A stretch of DNA of 64,000 nt from Dechloromonas sp. GTDB taxonomy: Bacteria > Pseudomonadota > Gammaproteobacteria > Burkholderiales > Rhodocyclaceae. Positions 36,159-45,168 of the stretch are shown in pieces. The translations under genes were made by a program, and so were the position numbers. Within the stretch, counting starts at the first letter, position 1, and each line of letters starts with the position of its first letter. Under the pieces are notes generated by a model. That model was not told the origin of the DNA. It saw only the letters and a list, made by a program, of their open reading frames with translations, and made no database searches. The stretch covers positions 32,622-96,621 of the forward strand of contig JAFLDQ010000001.1 in the NCBI GenBank assembly GCA_017302355.1, given 5' to 3'.

Positions 36159-37310
36159 TTGCTCTACACCGCGAGCCTGACCCTTCTCTCGCTGTTGGGC
36201 AGCGCCGTTCTGGCGCTGGGGGGAATGGGTTCGCCGCTGGCGGTGGCGCACCTTGCCTTCGCCGTCGGCATCGTGCCGCTGATCTTCGCGGCGATGAGTC
36301 ATTTTGTCCCGGTCCTCACCCGTACCGACGGCCCATCGCCTTCGATTTCCTCGCTCCCGGCGGCGGCGCAGGCGACTGGCATCGTCGCCGTCGCAGCCAT
36401 GCAGGGCCTGCTGCCGCGCTGGTTGCTACACCCGGCTGCTGCGGTCGACCTCCTGCTGGCCGCCATTTTGCTGAGCTGGATCGCGGGCCGGGTGCGGGCG
36501 ACGCTGGGTACGCCGCATCCGGGCTGGCGCTGGTACGGCGCCGCGCTGGGCTGCCTGATGCTGGCGCTGCTGGCGGTCGCGCTGATTCCGCTGTGGCCGC
36601 AGCACTGGAAAGGCCTGCGCAACTTTCACCTGCACCTCAACGCCGTCGGACTGGTTGGCCTCGCGGCCCTCGGCACGCTCCCGGTGCTGGCGCCGACCGC
36701 TCTCGGCAGGCCCGATCCGGAATCCGCGGGCTGGCTGCGCCGGCGGCTGTGGTTCGTCGCCGGCGGAGCCTTGATGATCGCCACCGGCGCATCGATCAGC
36801 TGGCCCTATGCCGTACCGGGCGCCGCCCTCGTTCTGACGGCCGCCCTTGGCCTGATTGGCCAGTGGAGCCGGCGCTTCGGATTGCGCAGCCTGCTTGCCG
36901 ATGGCGTCACGGCCTCGCTGCTTGCCGCGCTCGCCGGGCTGCTGCTGGCATTGACCGCCGGCGTGATTCACGGCGCCGGCCTGGTAACGGCGCGGCCGAC
37001 CTTGCTGGCCTGGGGCATCGGCTTCCTGTTGCCGCTGGTCAGCGGAGCGCTCAGTCAGCTTCTGCCGGTCTGGCGCTGGCCGGGTCCGGCGATTCCCGAG
37101 CGCGCGCTGATGCGGCAAAGACTGGCGGCCGGCGGCGCCTGGCGCTCATTGCTCTGGATTGCGTCGGCGCTGGCGGTGCTCGCCGGCTTCGAGTTGGCGG
37201 GTGGCATCCTGCTGGCGGCCGGCCTGGCGCTCTTCTTCTGGGGGCTGCTGCAGGCCATGCGCGTGCGGCGCCCCAAGGGCACTTCCGCCGACGCACGCCC
37301 GCCGCGGTAG
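36159..37310 (+). CDS. Polytopic membrane protein with conserved histidines, linked to DUF2249
   Basis: 383 residues starting with TTG directly after the DUF2249 stop. About eleven or twelve hydrophobic segments cover nearly the whole length, so it is an inner-membrane protein. Histidines stand out within or beside the helices: 'AAMSHFVPVLTR', 'NFHLHLNAVGLVGL' and 'AGVIHGAGLV'. The overall look recalls NnrS-like and other haem/copper membrane proteins of nitrogen-oxide metabolism, but I cannot assign it to a named family. The C-terminal 15 residues are polar. thrC starts 32 bases later. The alternative start within the preceding gene is unlikely. Confidence 0.75.
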   Translation: MLYTASLTLLSLLGSAVLALGGMGSPLAVAHLAFAVGIVPLIFAAMSHFVPVLTRTDGPSPSISSLPAAAQATGIVAVAAMQGLLPRWLLHPAAAVDLLLAAILLSWIAGRVRATLGTPHPGWRWYGAALGCLMLALLAVALIPLWPQHWKGLRNFHLHLNAVGLVGLAALGTLPVLAPTALGRPDPESAGWLRRRLWFVAGGALMIATGASISWPYAVPGAALVLTAALGLIGQWSRRFGLRSLLADGVTASLLAALAGLLLALTAGVIHGAGLVTARPTLLAWGIGFLLPLVSGALSQLLPVWRWPGPAIPERALMRQRLAAGGAWRSLLWIASALAVLAGFELAGGILLAAGLALFFWGLLQAMRVRRPKGTSADARPPR

Positions 37311-37342
37311 AATCACCCGTCTTCGCTTTTCGGGGCTTCGTC

Positions 37343-38770
37343 ATGCGCTACATCTCGACCCGCGGCCAGTCCGCGCCGCAGGCCTTCTGCGACATCCTCC
37401 TCGGTGGCCTGGCCCCGGATGGCGGCCTCTACCTGCCGGAAAGCTATCCGCAAATCGGCCGCGCCGAACTCGACGCCTGGCGCAAGCTGTCGTATGCCGA
37501 TCTGGCCTACGAAATTCTTTCCAGTTTCATCACCGACATTCCGCCGCCGGATCTCCAGGCGCTGGTCGCCCGGACCTACACCGCCGAGGTCTATTGCCAC
37601 ACGCGCAATGGCGGCGACGCAACCCGCATCACGCCGCTGACCAAGCTGGAAGATGGCCTGTACACGCTGGAATTGTCGAACGGCCCGACGCTCGCCTTCA
37701 AGGACATGGCGATGCAGCTGCTCGGCAACCTGTTCGAGTACGTGCTGGAAAAGCGCGGCGAGGCGATCAACATCCTTGGCGCCACCTCGGGCGACACCGG
37801 TTCGGCGGCCGAATACGCCATGCGCGGCAAGCACAACGTGAAGGTCTTCATGCTCTCGCCCGACGGCAGGATGAGCGCCTTCCAGCGCGCCCAGATGTAT
37901 TCGCTGCAGGATGCCAACATCTTCAACATCGCCGTCACCGGAATGTTCGACGACGCCCAGGACATCGTGAAGGCGGTGTCGAACGATGCCGGGTTCAAGG
38001 CCAGGTACAAGATCGGCGCGGTCAATTCGATCAACTGGGCGCGGGTCGCGGCGCAGATCGTCTATTACTTCCAGGGCTACTTCCTGGCCACCAGGTCAAA
38101 CGACGAACAGGTGGCCTTCGCCGTGCCCTCGGGCAACTTCGGCAACATCTGCGCCGGCCACATCGCCCGCCAGATGGGGCTGCCCATCGCCCGCCTGGTG
38201 CTGGCGACCAACGAAAACGACGTCCTCGACGAATTCTTCCGTAGCGGCGTCTATCGTCCGCGGACCTCGGTCGAAACCAGCGTTACCTCCAGCCCGTCGA
38301 TGGACATCTCCAAGGCATCCAACTTCGAGCGTTTCGTTTTCGACCTGGTCGGCCGCAACCCGGTGGTGGTGCGCGAACTGTGGTCGCGGGTCGACCAGGG
38401 CCAGGCCTTTGATCTGCGCGGCACGGTCTACTGGGAAGACATGCCGAAATTCGCTTTTGTCTCCGGCAAGAGCACGCACAAGGATCGCATCAGGACCATC
38501 CGTCTCGCCCACGGGCGCTACGGCGTCATGCTCGACACCCACACCGCCGATGGTCTCAAGGTGGCGCTGGACAACCGCCTGCCGGGCATCCCGATGATCG
38601 TGCTGGAAACCGCGCAGCCGGCGAAATTCGAGGAAACCATCCGCGAGGCGCTCGGGACAGATCCGGTACGGCCGGCCGACCTTGCCGGCATCGAGAAACT
38701 GCCGCAGCGGGTTGTCGTCATGGCGCCGGATGTCGACGCCGTCAAGGAGTTTGTCGCCGGGCACGTATGA
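37343..38770 (+). CDS. thrC: Threonine synthase
   Basis: 475 residues, typical of the longer class of bacterial ThrC. It converts O-phosphohomoserine to threonine with PLP. 'MRYISTRGQSAPQAFCDIL' and 'GGLAPDGGLYLPESYP' are the N-terminal signature; the PLP lysine is in 'NGPTLAFKDMAMQLLG', and the phosphate-binding region is 'NILGATSGDTGSAAEYAM'. 'VPSGNFGNICAGHIAR' is another conserved element. Its stop overlaps the methyltransferase start (ATGA). With hom and an upstream aminotransferase it forms the amino-acid block of this region. Confidence 0.95.
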   Translation: MRYISTRGQSAPQAFCDILLGGLAPDGGLYLPESYPQIGRAELDAWRKLSYADLAYEILSSFITDIPPPDLQALVARTYTAEVYCHTRNGGDATRITPLTKLEDGLYTLELSNGPTLAFKDMAMQLLGNLFEYVLEKRGEAINILGATSGDTGSAAEYAMRGKHNVKVFMLSPDGRMSAFQRAQMYSLQDANIFNIAVTGMFDDAQDIVKAVSNDAGFKARYKIGAVNSINWARVAAQIVYYFQGYFLATRSNDEQVAFAVPSGNFGNICAGHIARQMGLPIARLVLATNENDVLDEFFRSGVYRPRTSVETSVTSSPSMDISKASNFERFVFDLVGRNPVVVRELWSRVDQGQAFDLRGTVYWEDMPKFAFVSGKSTHKDRIRTIRLAHGRYGVMLDTHTADGLKVALDNRLPGIPMIVLETAQPAKFEETIREALGTDPVRPADLAGIEKLPQRVVVMAPDVDAVKEFVAGHV

Positions 38771-39402
38771 GCCGCAATGACCACGAAGCGTTGTGGAGCG
38801 CCCGCTATCGCGATGCGGGCGACGAATATCTGTTCGGCACGGCGCCGAACAGGTTTCTTGCTGCGCAGGGCGGGTGGTTCGGCGCCGGGATGAGCGTGCT
38901 TTCGGTGGCCGACGGCGAGGGGCGCAATTCCGTCTGGCTGGCCGGGCAGGGGTGTTCCGTCACGGCCACCGAGATTTCGTGGGTGGCGCTGGAGAAGGCC
39001 GCAAAGCTGGCGCGTGGCCGGCATGTCGCGGTCGAGCTCGTGCAGGCGGACATTCTCGACTGGGAGTGGCCACGGGACGCTTTCGATGCCGTGGTCGGCA
39101 TCTTCATCCAGTTCGCCGGGCCGGACGAGCGGCCACGACAGCTGGCGGGGATGAAACAGACGGTCAGGCCGGGCGGTTTGCTGTTCCTGGAGGGCTACAC
39201 CCCGAAACAGCTGGAATATGGAACCGGCGGACCGTCGGCCGTGGAAAATCTATACACCGGGGGGCTGTTGCGGGAGGCGTTTGCCGACTGGGAAATTGTC
39301 CTGCTGCGTGAGTACGAAGATGTGATGGAGGAGGGCAGGGCGCACTCGGGTCGATCGGCGCTGATCGACCTGGTCGCGAGAAAGCCTGCTACAGGTAGAT
39401 GA
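38767..39402 (+). CDS. Class I SAM-dependent methyltransferase
   Basis: 211 residues. The SAM-binding glycine motif appears as 'SVLSVADGEGRNSVWLAGQ', the version found in the TehB/thiopurine-like group; 'VTATEISWVALEKAAKLA' and 'ILDWEWPRDAFDAVVGIF' complete the Rossmann-type core. 'FLEGYTPKQLEYGTGGPS' is typical of small-molecule methyltransferases that resemble tellurite-resistance TehB. Substrate unknown. Translationally coupled to thrC. The 3' end overlaps a convergent small gene by 14 bases. Confidence 0.85.
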   Translation: MSRNDHEALWSARYRDAGDEYLFGTAPNRFLAAQGGWFGAGMSVLSVADGEGRNSVWLAGQGCSVTATEISWVALEKAAKLARGRHVAVELVQADILDWEWPRDAFDAVVGIFIQFAGPDERPRQLAGMKQTVRPGGLLFLEGYTPKQLEYGTGGPSAVENLYTGGLLREAFADWEIVLLREYEDVMEEGRAHSGRSALIDLVARKPATGR

Positions 39403-39526
39403 CCGCCGGGAAGACGGCGACGGCAAGCACCAGAACCAGCCATTCGAGGTTGTTGCGGGCAAGGAAGCCCGTGAAATGCAGGACCAGGATCAGGATTGCA
39501 ACCACGTAGAACAGTGCGAACAGCAT
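39389..39526 (-). CDS. 45-residue small membrane protein
   Basis: Too short for standard gene finding but well supported locally: ATG at 39526 with GGGGG seven bases upstream, and a product with two hydrophobic helices, 'LFALFYVVAILILVLHF' and 'LEWLVLVLAVAVFPAVIYL', separated by a short polar turn containing 'ARNN'. It ends at a TAG overlapping the 3' end of the methyltransferase gene. It lies between that gene and nadC with 83 non-coding bases upstream. Function unknown. Confidence 0.55.
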   Translation of the reverse strand: MLFALFYVVAILILVLHFTGFLARNNLEWLVLVLAVAVFPAVIYL

Positions 39527-39609
39527 TCAAGCCCCCATCAGGAATCGGCGTTTTCCGCCAGCCGTTGCCGATTATGACCAAAAATCCCGGCAACGCATAG
39601 CCCGTTTCG

Positions 39610-40473
39610 CTAATCGATGAAGCGCATCGACAGGTCGAGCGCCTTGACATCCTTGGTCAGCGCGCCAACCGAAATGCGGTCGACACCCGTTTCGGCGATG
39701 CCGCGGATGGTTTCGAGCGTGACGTTGCCCGACGCCTCGAGGATCGCGCGATCGGCATTGATCGCGGCAGCCTCGCGCATCGTGGCAAGCGGGAAATTGT
39801 CCAGGAGGACCATGGTCGCGCCGGCGTCGAGCGCGGCGCGCAGTTCGGCGAGCGACTCGACCTCGATCTGGATGAACCGGCAGCGCTCGCCGGCCTGTCC
39901 GGCGACCCGCCCCGCCGCTGCCAGCGCTTCCGCGATTCCCCCGGCGGCATGGATATGGTTTTCCTTGATCAGAATGGCGTCCCACAGCGCCAGGCGGTGA
40001 TTGCCGCCGCCGCCGCAGCGCACGGCATACTTCTGCGCGATGCGCAGTCCGGGCAGCGTCTTGCGCGTATCGACGACCTGCGCCCGGGTGCCGGCGATCA
40101 TGTCGGCGTAGATGCGGGCCTTGCTGGCCACCGCCGAGAGCAACTGCAGGAAGTTCAGCGCGCTGCGCTCGGCCGAAAGCAAGGCGCGGGCATTGGCGCG
40201 GATCCGGCAAAGCGCCTGATCGGCGGCGATGCGCTCGCCATCGGCGGCGCTCCAGGCGATCTCGGCGGCCGGGTCGAGCCCCCTGACGCAGCCCTCGAAC
40301 CAGGCGCGGCCGCAAAGGACGCCCGCTTCGCGCGAGATGACCGTGGCCCGTGCGACACGCTCGGCCGGAACCAGGCTGGCGGTCAGGTCGCCGGGGCCGA
40401 TATCCTCGGCGAGGGCGGCACCCACGTTGCGGGTGATCTCGGCGGCGAGGAGATGATCGAATTCGGTGGACAT
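39610..40473 (-). CDS. nadC: Nicotinate-nucleotide pyrophosphorylase (carboxylating)
   Basis: 287 residues. It makes nicotinate mononucleotide from quinolinate and PRPP in NAD synthesis. Seen: 'LAEDIGPGDLTASLVP' at about 22-37, 'LNFLQLLSAVASKARIYAD', 'VDTRKTLPGLRIAQKYAV' with the conserved Arg/Lys residues, 'GGGGNHRLALWDAILIKEN' and 'VLLDNF'. The ending 'ETGVDRISVGALTKDVKAL' is typical. It is a single gene on the minus strand, divergent from the following flavoprotein gene. Confidence 0.95.
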   Translation of the reverse strand: MSTEFDHLLAAEITRNVGAALAEDIGPGDLTASLVPAERVARATVISREAGVLCGRAWFEGCVRGLDPAAEIAWSAADGERIAADQALCRIRANARALLSAERSALNFLQLLSAVASKARIYADMIAGTRAQVVDTRKTLPGLRIAQKYAVRCGGGGNHRLALWDAILIKENHIHAAGGIAEALAAAGRVAGQAGERCRFIQIEVESLAELRAALDAGATMVLLDNFPLATMREAAAINADRAILEASGNVTLETIRGIAETGVDRISVGALTKDVKALDLSMRFID

Positions 40474-40527
40474 GCGGGCGGCTAGGGAGCATTCTGAGAA
40501 GATGATTGTACCGTCCGGAAGAGCGCC

Positions 40528-42009
40528 ATGTTCGAGTTAGCCAGCGTTTTTCGCATCAGCGTCGGCGTGCTGCTGGCGATGCTGGTCGCCCTGTTCGTCG
40601 TCTATTGGTTTGTCCGGGACATCACGCAGAAGCGCCATACGGTATTGCGCAATTTTCCGGTCATCGGCCATCTGCGTTTCTTCTTCGAGGATCTCGGCGA
40701 GTATTTCCGGCAATACCTGTTTCTCAACGACCGCGAGGAAATGCCCTTCAACCGCGCCACGCGGGCCTGGGTCTATCGTCTGGCCAAGAACGAAGGCGGA
40801 ATTCTCGGTTTTGGCTCGACGTACGAGCTGTCGCAGCAAGGGGCGCTGGTCTTCGTCAATGCCGCCTTTCCGGTCCTCGACGGCGAGTTCCGGCCGACGC
40901 CGCCGGTGATCATCGGCGAAGGCTGGTGCGACAAACCTTTTGCCGCCCGTTCGGTCATCAACGTCAGCGGCATGAGTTACGGGGCCATTTCGCAACCGGC
41001 GGTGCGGGCCCTGTCGCGCGGCGCCGGGCAAGCCGGCTGCTACATGGATACCGGTGAAGGAGGGCTCAGCCCCTACCATCTCGAGGGCGGCTGCGATCTG
41101 ATCTACCAGATCGGTACGGCCAAGTATGGGGTGCGCGACGCCGCCGGCCGGCTCGATCCGGAAAAGCTGCGCCAAGTGGCCGCGCATGAAAACGTCCGCG
41201 CCTTCGAGATCAAGCTTTCACAGGGCGCCAAGCCGGGCAAGGGCGGCGTCTTGCCGGCGGCCAAGGTCACCGAGGAGATCGCCCGCATCCGTGGCATTCC
41301 CTTCGGCAAGGATTCGCTGTCGCCCAATCGCCATCCGGAAATCGGCAACATGGACGAACTGCTCGACATGGTCGAGCGGGTGCGCGAGATCACCGGCAAG
41401 CCGGTCGGCATCAAGACGGCGATCGGCGGCCGCCAGTTCATGCGCCAACTGGTGGACGCCGTACACCGCCGCGGCCTGGGCAGCGCACCGGATTTCCTGA
41501 CCGTCGATGGCGGCGAGGGCGGTTCGGGGGCGGCGCCGCAGGCTCTCGCCGATCATATGGCGATGTCGATCAACGAAGCCCTGCCGCGCGTTGTCGACGC
41601 CCTGATCGAGAACGGATTGCGTGAGCGGATCAAGGTCATCGCTTCCGGAAAACTGGTGACGCCGGCCAAGGTCGCCTGGGCGCTGGCGTGCGGCGCCGAC
41701 TGCGTCAACACCGCACGCGGCTACATGTTCTCGCTCGGCTGCATCCAGGCGCTGCGCTGCCACCAAAATAGCTGTCCCACCGGCATCGCGACCCACGTCC
41801 CGCGGCTGCAGCGCGGACTGGTGGTCGAGAACAAGGCCGAACGGGTTGCCGCCTACACGCGGAACCTGAACAAGGAGGTCGAAATGATCGCCCACGCCTG
41901 CGGCCTCGGCCATCCACGGCTGCTCCGCCGGGAGCACGTGCGCATCGTCCAGCCCAACGGCCAGAGCGTGGCGCTCAACATGCTTTATCCGTACCCACCC
42001 ATTCGTTGA
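40528..42009 (+). CDS. Membrane-anchored FMN-binding glutamate synthase-like protein
   Basis: 493 residues. One N-terminal membrane helix ('SVGVLLAMLVALFVVYWFV', about residues 11-29) precedes a glutamate-synthase central/FMN domain. The domain shows 'VINVSGMSYGAISQPAVRA', 'KLSQGAKPGKGGVLPAAKV', 'FLTVDGGEGGSGAAPQALA' and the 3Fe-4S cysteines in 'LGCIQALRCHQNSCPTGIA'. There is no glutaminase domain, so it is not a full glutamate synthase; stand-alone forms of this family have uncertain electron donors and substrates. Its 3' end overlaps the convergent nnr gene by 35 bases. Confidence 0.9.
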   Translation: MFELASVFRISVGVLLAMLVALFVVYWFVRDITQKRHTVLRNFPVIGHLRFFFEDLGEYFRQYLFLNDREEMPFNRATRAWVYRLAKNEGGILGFGSTYELSQQGALVFVNAAFPVLDGEFRPTPPVIIGEGWCDKPFAARSVINVSGMSYGAISQPAVRALSRGAGQAGCYMDTGEGGLSPYHLEGGCDLIYQIGTAKYGVRDAAGRLDPEKLRQVAAHENVRAFEIKLSQGAKPGKGGVLPAAKVTEEIARIRGIPFGKDSLSPNRHPEIGNMDELLDMVERVREITGKPVGIKTAIGGRQFMRQLVDAVHRRGLGSAPDFLTVDGGEGGSGAAPQALADHMAMSINEALPRVVDALIENGLRERIKVIASGKLVTPAKVAWALACGADCVNTARGYMFSLGCIQALRCHQNSCPTGIATHVPRLQRGLVVENKAERVAAYTRNLNKEVEMIAHACGLGHPRLLRREHVRIVQPNGQSVALNMLYPYPPIR

Positions 42010-43471
42010 ACAGCACGCGCGCGGTGTCGATCACTTCGCCGGCCGTCAGGCCGATCGGGCCGGCGCCTTCGGCCACCAGGCGGTCGGCTGCGGCGCCGTG
42101 CAGGTGGACGCCGGCGATCAAGGCAGCTTCCGCCGGCCAGCCCTGGGCGAGGAGGGCGACGATCATGCCGCTGAGGACGTCGCCCATGCCGGCCGTCGCC
42201 ATGCCGGGATTTCCGGTGGAATTGATCCACCAGCGGCCGTCGACCGTGGCAATCACCGTGCCGCAGCCTTTCAGGGCGATGTGGCTGCGATAGCGCTCGG
42301 CCAGAGCGCAGGCGGCGTGGACGCGGTCACCCTGGATCTCGCGGATCGTGCAGTCGAGCAGGCGGGCGGCCTCGGCCGGGTGCGGGGTCAGAATGGCGGG
42401 GCCGACGCGGCGGTAGAGATGGGCCTCGATGCGTCCGTCGTCCGCCAGAAGGTTCAGCGCATCGGCGTCGAGGAGCAGCTGGACGGGCGCCTTGAGCGCC
42501 TGCTCGAGGAGGCGGAGCGCCTCGGCCGAGCGGCCCATGCCCGGGCCGCAGGCAAGCGCCTGGAGGCCGGTCTGCAGCAGCGCGTCGGCGCGGCGCATCA
42601 TCAGTTCCGGCTGGATGAGATCGACGGCGGGCGCATCGGTATCGAGCAGGCCGAGGTAGGTACGGCCTGCCCCGAGCTTGAGCGCGGCGCGACCGGCCAG
42701 GACGGCGGCGCCGACCATGGACTTGCCGCCGCCGAGAATGCCGGCGCTGCCGAAACTTCCCTTGTGGGTATTGCGGCGGCGCGGATTCAGGTGCCCGGCA
42801 AAATCGGCGAGAGCGGCGACGTGCCCGTCGGGGTCGATTTCGGCCGACGGCTGCAGGGCCAGCCCGGCAACGCGGATCTCGCCGCAGTGATCCGGGCCGT
42901 CCGCGGTCAGCAGTCCGGGTTTGGCGGCGATGAAGGTGAGCGTATGGCTGGCGCGGATGCACGGACTGAAGGCCTGGCCGGTATCGGCATTGAGCCCGGA
43001 TGGACAATCAAGGGCAAGCAGCGGGCAAGCGTCGCGCTGGGCCAGACGGTTGGCGGTGGCGATCCAGTCCGCGTAACGGCCACCCGGCGCACGGGCGAGG
43101 CCGATGCCGAACAGCCCGTCGATGATCAGCGACCAGCGCGGTACATCGGGGATCGCGTCGATTTCGGCGCCGCCCGCATCGAGGAAGTGCCTTCGTGCGT
43201 GCGCGGCGTCCGCCGGCAACCGTTCTGGGTCACTGTTGAACACGAGGCGGACATCGAAAAACCGCTCGCGCAACAAGCGCGCCGCGACGAAAGCGTCGCC
43301 GCCGTTGTTGCCCGGCCCGGCCAGCACGAGCACCGGGCCCCCATCGGTAGCGGCGAGTTCCACGGCCCAGCGGGCGGCTGCGGCGCCGGCGCGCTCCATC
43401 AGCGGCTCGGCGGCGTGCGCCGCCTCGATACGGCGCAACGTGGGGCTGAGGTAGAGTGTGGTGGCGTCCAT
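41975..43471 (-). CDS. nnr: Bifunctional NAD(P)H-hydrate epimerase / ADP-dependent dehydratase
   Basis: 498 residues, the usual fusion length. The N-terminal YjeF_N domain (epimerase) shows 'MERAGAAAARWAVELAATD' and 'VLAGPGNNGGDAFVAARLL'. The C-terminal ribokinase-like dehydratase has 'HKGSFGSAGILGGGKSMVG' and 'LTPHPAEAARLLDC', then 'STGNPGMATAGMGDVLSGM', which includes the catalytic Asp. It repairs hydrated NADH/NADPH. The C-terminus overlaps the flavoprotein gene on the other strand. Confidence 0.94.
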   Translation of the reverse strand: MDATTLYLSPTLRRIEAAHAAEPLMERAGAAAARWAVELAATDGGPVLVLAGPGNNGGDAFVAARLLRERFFDVRLVFNSDPERLPADAAHARRHFLDAGGAEIDAIPDVPRWSLIIDGLFGIGLARAPGGRYADWIATANRLAQRDACPLLALDCPSGLNADTGQAFSPCIRASHTLTFIAAKPGLLTADGPDHCGEIRVAGLALQPSAEIDPDGHVAALADFAGHLNPRRRNTHKGSFGSAGILGGGKSMVGAAVLAGRAALKLGAGRTYLGLLDTDAPAVDLIQPELMMRRADALLQTGLQALACGPGMGRSAEALRLLEQALKAPVQLLLDADALNLLADDGRIEAHLYRRVGPAILTPHPAEAARLLDCTIREIQGDRVHAACALAERYRSHIALKGCGTVIATVDGRWWINSTGNPGMATAGMGDVLSGMIVALLAQGWPAEAALIAGVHLHGAAADRLVAEGAGPIGLTAGEVIDTARVLFNEWVGTDKAC

Positions 43472-43671
43472 CCGCGCATTCTAGGAGGATCGGCGCTATT
43501 TGGGCAGGCGTTGGTGATGACGGGAACCGGAAGGCGGCTGTTCAGCCAGGGAGGGCGCTCGGGAGCCTCGCGCTGCTTGGCAACGATCAGACGGGTTGCC
43601 GGCCTTGGCGGCATCGTTTTCCGGTTGGCGCGGCTTTCGTTTCACACCTTGCGGCTCGACAAGACCCAACG

Positions 43672-43702
43672 CATTGATCAATGTAAGATCTTGCGGCATA
43701 CT
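43672..43702 (+). promoter_or_regulatory. Promoter with overlapping palindrome upstream of hipA-like gene
   Basis: TTGATC (43674-43679), a 17-base spacer and CATACT (43697-43702) form a plausible promoter 35-60 bases upstream of the HipA-like ATG. The -35 lies inside CATTGATCAATG (43672-43683), a perfect 12-bp palindrome, so a dimeric regulator bound there would block transcription. The encoded protein has its own N-terminal DNA-binding domain and could be the regulator; this is inference. The remaining part of 43472-43671 shows nothing recognisable. Confidence 0.4.
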
Positions 43703-43737
43703 TTGTTTCAGATTTCGTTGCAGTATTCATTTCGTTC

Positions 43738-45111
43738 ATGCGCACCGCCCTCGACAATCTTTATGCCGCCCTGCGCCTTGGCCCCTTGGCGGGCGCCGAT
43801 CTTCGTCGCGCGCTGGGGGGCATCAGTGCAGCCACGCTATCCCGCGTGGTTGCCAGTGCCGGCGCCGGGATCGTCCGGCGCGGCGGCTCCCGGCGCATTC
43901 GTTACGGCCTGCGCCGTTCCCTGCGCGGCCAGGCGGAAGCCCTGCCGCTCTATCGTCTCGACGCCCAAGGGGTCGGGCATTTCGTCGGTCGTCTGGATCT
44001 GGTCCATCCCGAAGGGAGCGCGCTGGCGCTCGACGCACCGTTCGCCTGGCCGCTCGATCCGGATTCGCAGATGCGCGACGGCTGGTTCGACGGGTTGCCT
44101 TATCCCTTGCTCGACCTGCGCCCGCAAGGCTTCATCGGGCGCAACTTTGCCCTGTTGAACGCCCGGGCCCTCGGCGTTCCGGAAAGACTCGAGCAGTGGT
44201 CGGACGACGATGTCGTGCATGCGCTGGCGAACATGGGGCATGAACTCTCCGGTGACCTGATCCTTGGCGGTCGCGCCTACGATCTGCATCTGGACGCTCG
44301 CCGCGATTGGGAGCGCGATCTCATCCGCAGCGCGGATGTTCCAACGGCCTACCCCGACCTTGCCGGGCGTGCGCTGGCGCACGGCATCGCCGGTTCCTCG
44401 GCGGCGGGCGAGTTTCCCAAGTTCACCGCGCAGCGCGAAATCGACGGTGAGCCGGTTTCGGTCATCGTCAAGTTTTCCGGTGCGGACGACTCACCGGCAG
44501 TCCGCCGCTGGTCGGATCTCCTGATTTGCGAGCACCTGGCGCTGGAGACGCTGGCCGCGGAGCTCGGCATCGAAAGCGCCGGCAGCACCATCCGCCAGCA
44601 TGCCGGCCGCAGCTTCCTCGAAGTGGTGCGGTTTGACCGTAGCGGGCCGCACGGGCGGCTCCCGCTGTGCTCGCTCGGGGCGCTCAACGGCGCGCTGCTC
44701 GGCATGCCGGGCGTCTCGTGGCCGGCCATGGCGCAGGCGCTTTGCCGACACGGCTGGTTGCCGGCCGATGATACGACGAGGATGCGGCGGCTCTGGTGGT
44801 TCGGGCGGCTGATCGCCAATAGCGACATGCACGAAGGCAATCTGTCCTTCCGCCCCGGCCTTTCCCTCGCACCCGCCTACGACATGCTGCCGATGGCCTA
44901 CGCGCCATTGCGCGGGGGGGAACTTCCGAGTTACCGCTTCGACCCGCCGCAACCGCGCCCTGAGGAAGCCGGCGACTGGCAGGCTGCCGCCGGCGCCGCC
45001 ATCGCGTTCTGGCGCCGCTGCGCGACCGACGATCGCATCGGTACGGCATTTCGTGAAACCTGCGCAGCGAATGCCGGCAGGATTGAAGGCTTCAATCAGA
45101 AAGCTGTCTGA
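43738..45111 (+). CDS. Stand-alone HipA-like kinase with N-terminal DNA-binding domain (YjjJ/HipH type)
   Basis: 457 residues. Residues 1-70 look like a winged-helix domain ('LDNLYAALRLGPLAGADLR' and 'GISAATLSRVVASAGAGIV'), as in Escherichia coli YjjJ, called HipH. The rest is the HipA kinase fold: 'AGSSAAGEFPKFTAQREID' resembles the ATP-binding loop, 'LIANSDMHEGNLSFRPG' is the catalytic loop with the conserved Asp and Asn, and 'LAPAYDMLPMAY' is the metal-binding DxD-like motif. HipA proteins phosphorylate tRNA synthetases or other targets and slow growth. No separate HipB-like antitoxin gene lies beside it, so the fused domain probably replaces it. Confidence 0.85.
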   Translation: MRTALDNLYAALRLGPLAGADLRRALGGISAATLSRVVASAGAGIVRRGGSRRIRYGLRRSLRGQAEALPLYRLDAQGVGHFVGRLDLVHPEGSALALDAPFAWPLDPDSQMRDGWFDGLPYPLLDLRPQGFIGRNFALLNARALGVPERLEQWSDDDVVHALANMGHELSGDLILGGRAYDLHLDARRDWERDLIRSADVPTAYPDLAGRALAHGIAGSSAAGEFPKFTAQREIDGEPVSVIVKFSGADDSPAVRRWSDLLICEHLALETLAAELGIESAGSTIRQHAGRSFLEVVRFDRSGPHGRLPLCSLGALNGALLGMPGVSWPAMAQALCRHGWLPADDTTRMRRLWWFGRLIANSDMHEGNLSFRPGLSLAPAYDMLPMAYAPLRGGELPSYRFDPPQPRPEEAGDWQAAAGAAIAFWRRCATDDRIGTAFRETCAANAGRIEGFNQKAV

Positions 45112-45128
45112 CGGCTGAAGTGGGCAAC

Positions 45129-45160
45129 TCGGCCTTATGTGGATCTCAACATAAGGCCGA
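45129..45160. terminator. Strong hairpin between convergent genes
   Basis: TCGGCCTTATGT pairs perfectly over 12 bp with ACATAAGGCCGA around an 8-base loop, and outer CGGCTG/CAGCCG arms extend the symmetry. It sits between the ends of the hipA-like gene and the histone-deacetylase-like gene, where a bidirectional terminator is expected, although no T-run follows. Confidence 0.5.
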
Positions 45161-45168
45161 ACAGCCGA

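Noticed and set aside
42098..44158. 686-codon plus-strand frame
   Set aside because: Antisense to nnr and out of frame with the hipA-like gene; no domain seen.
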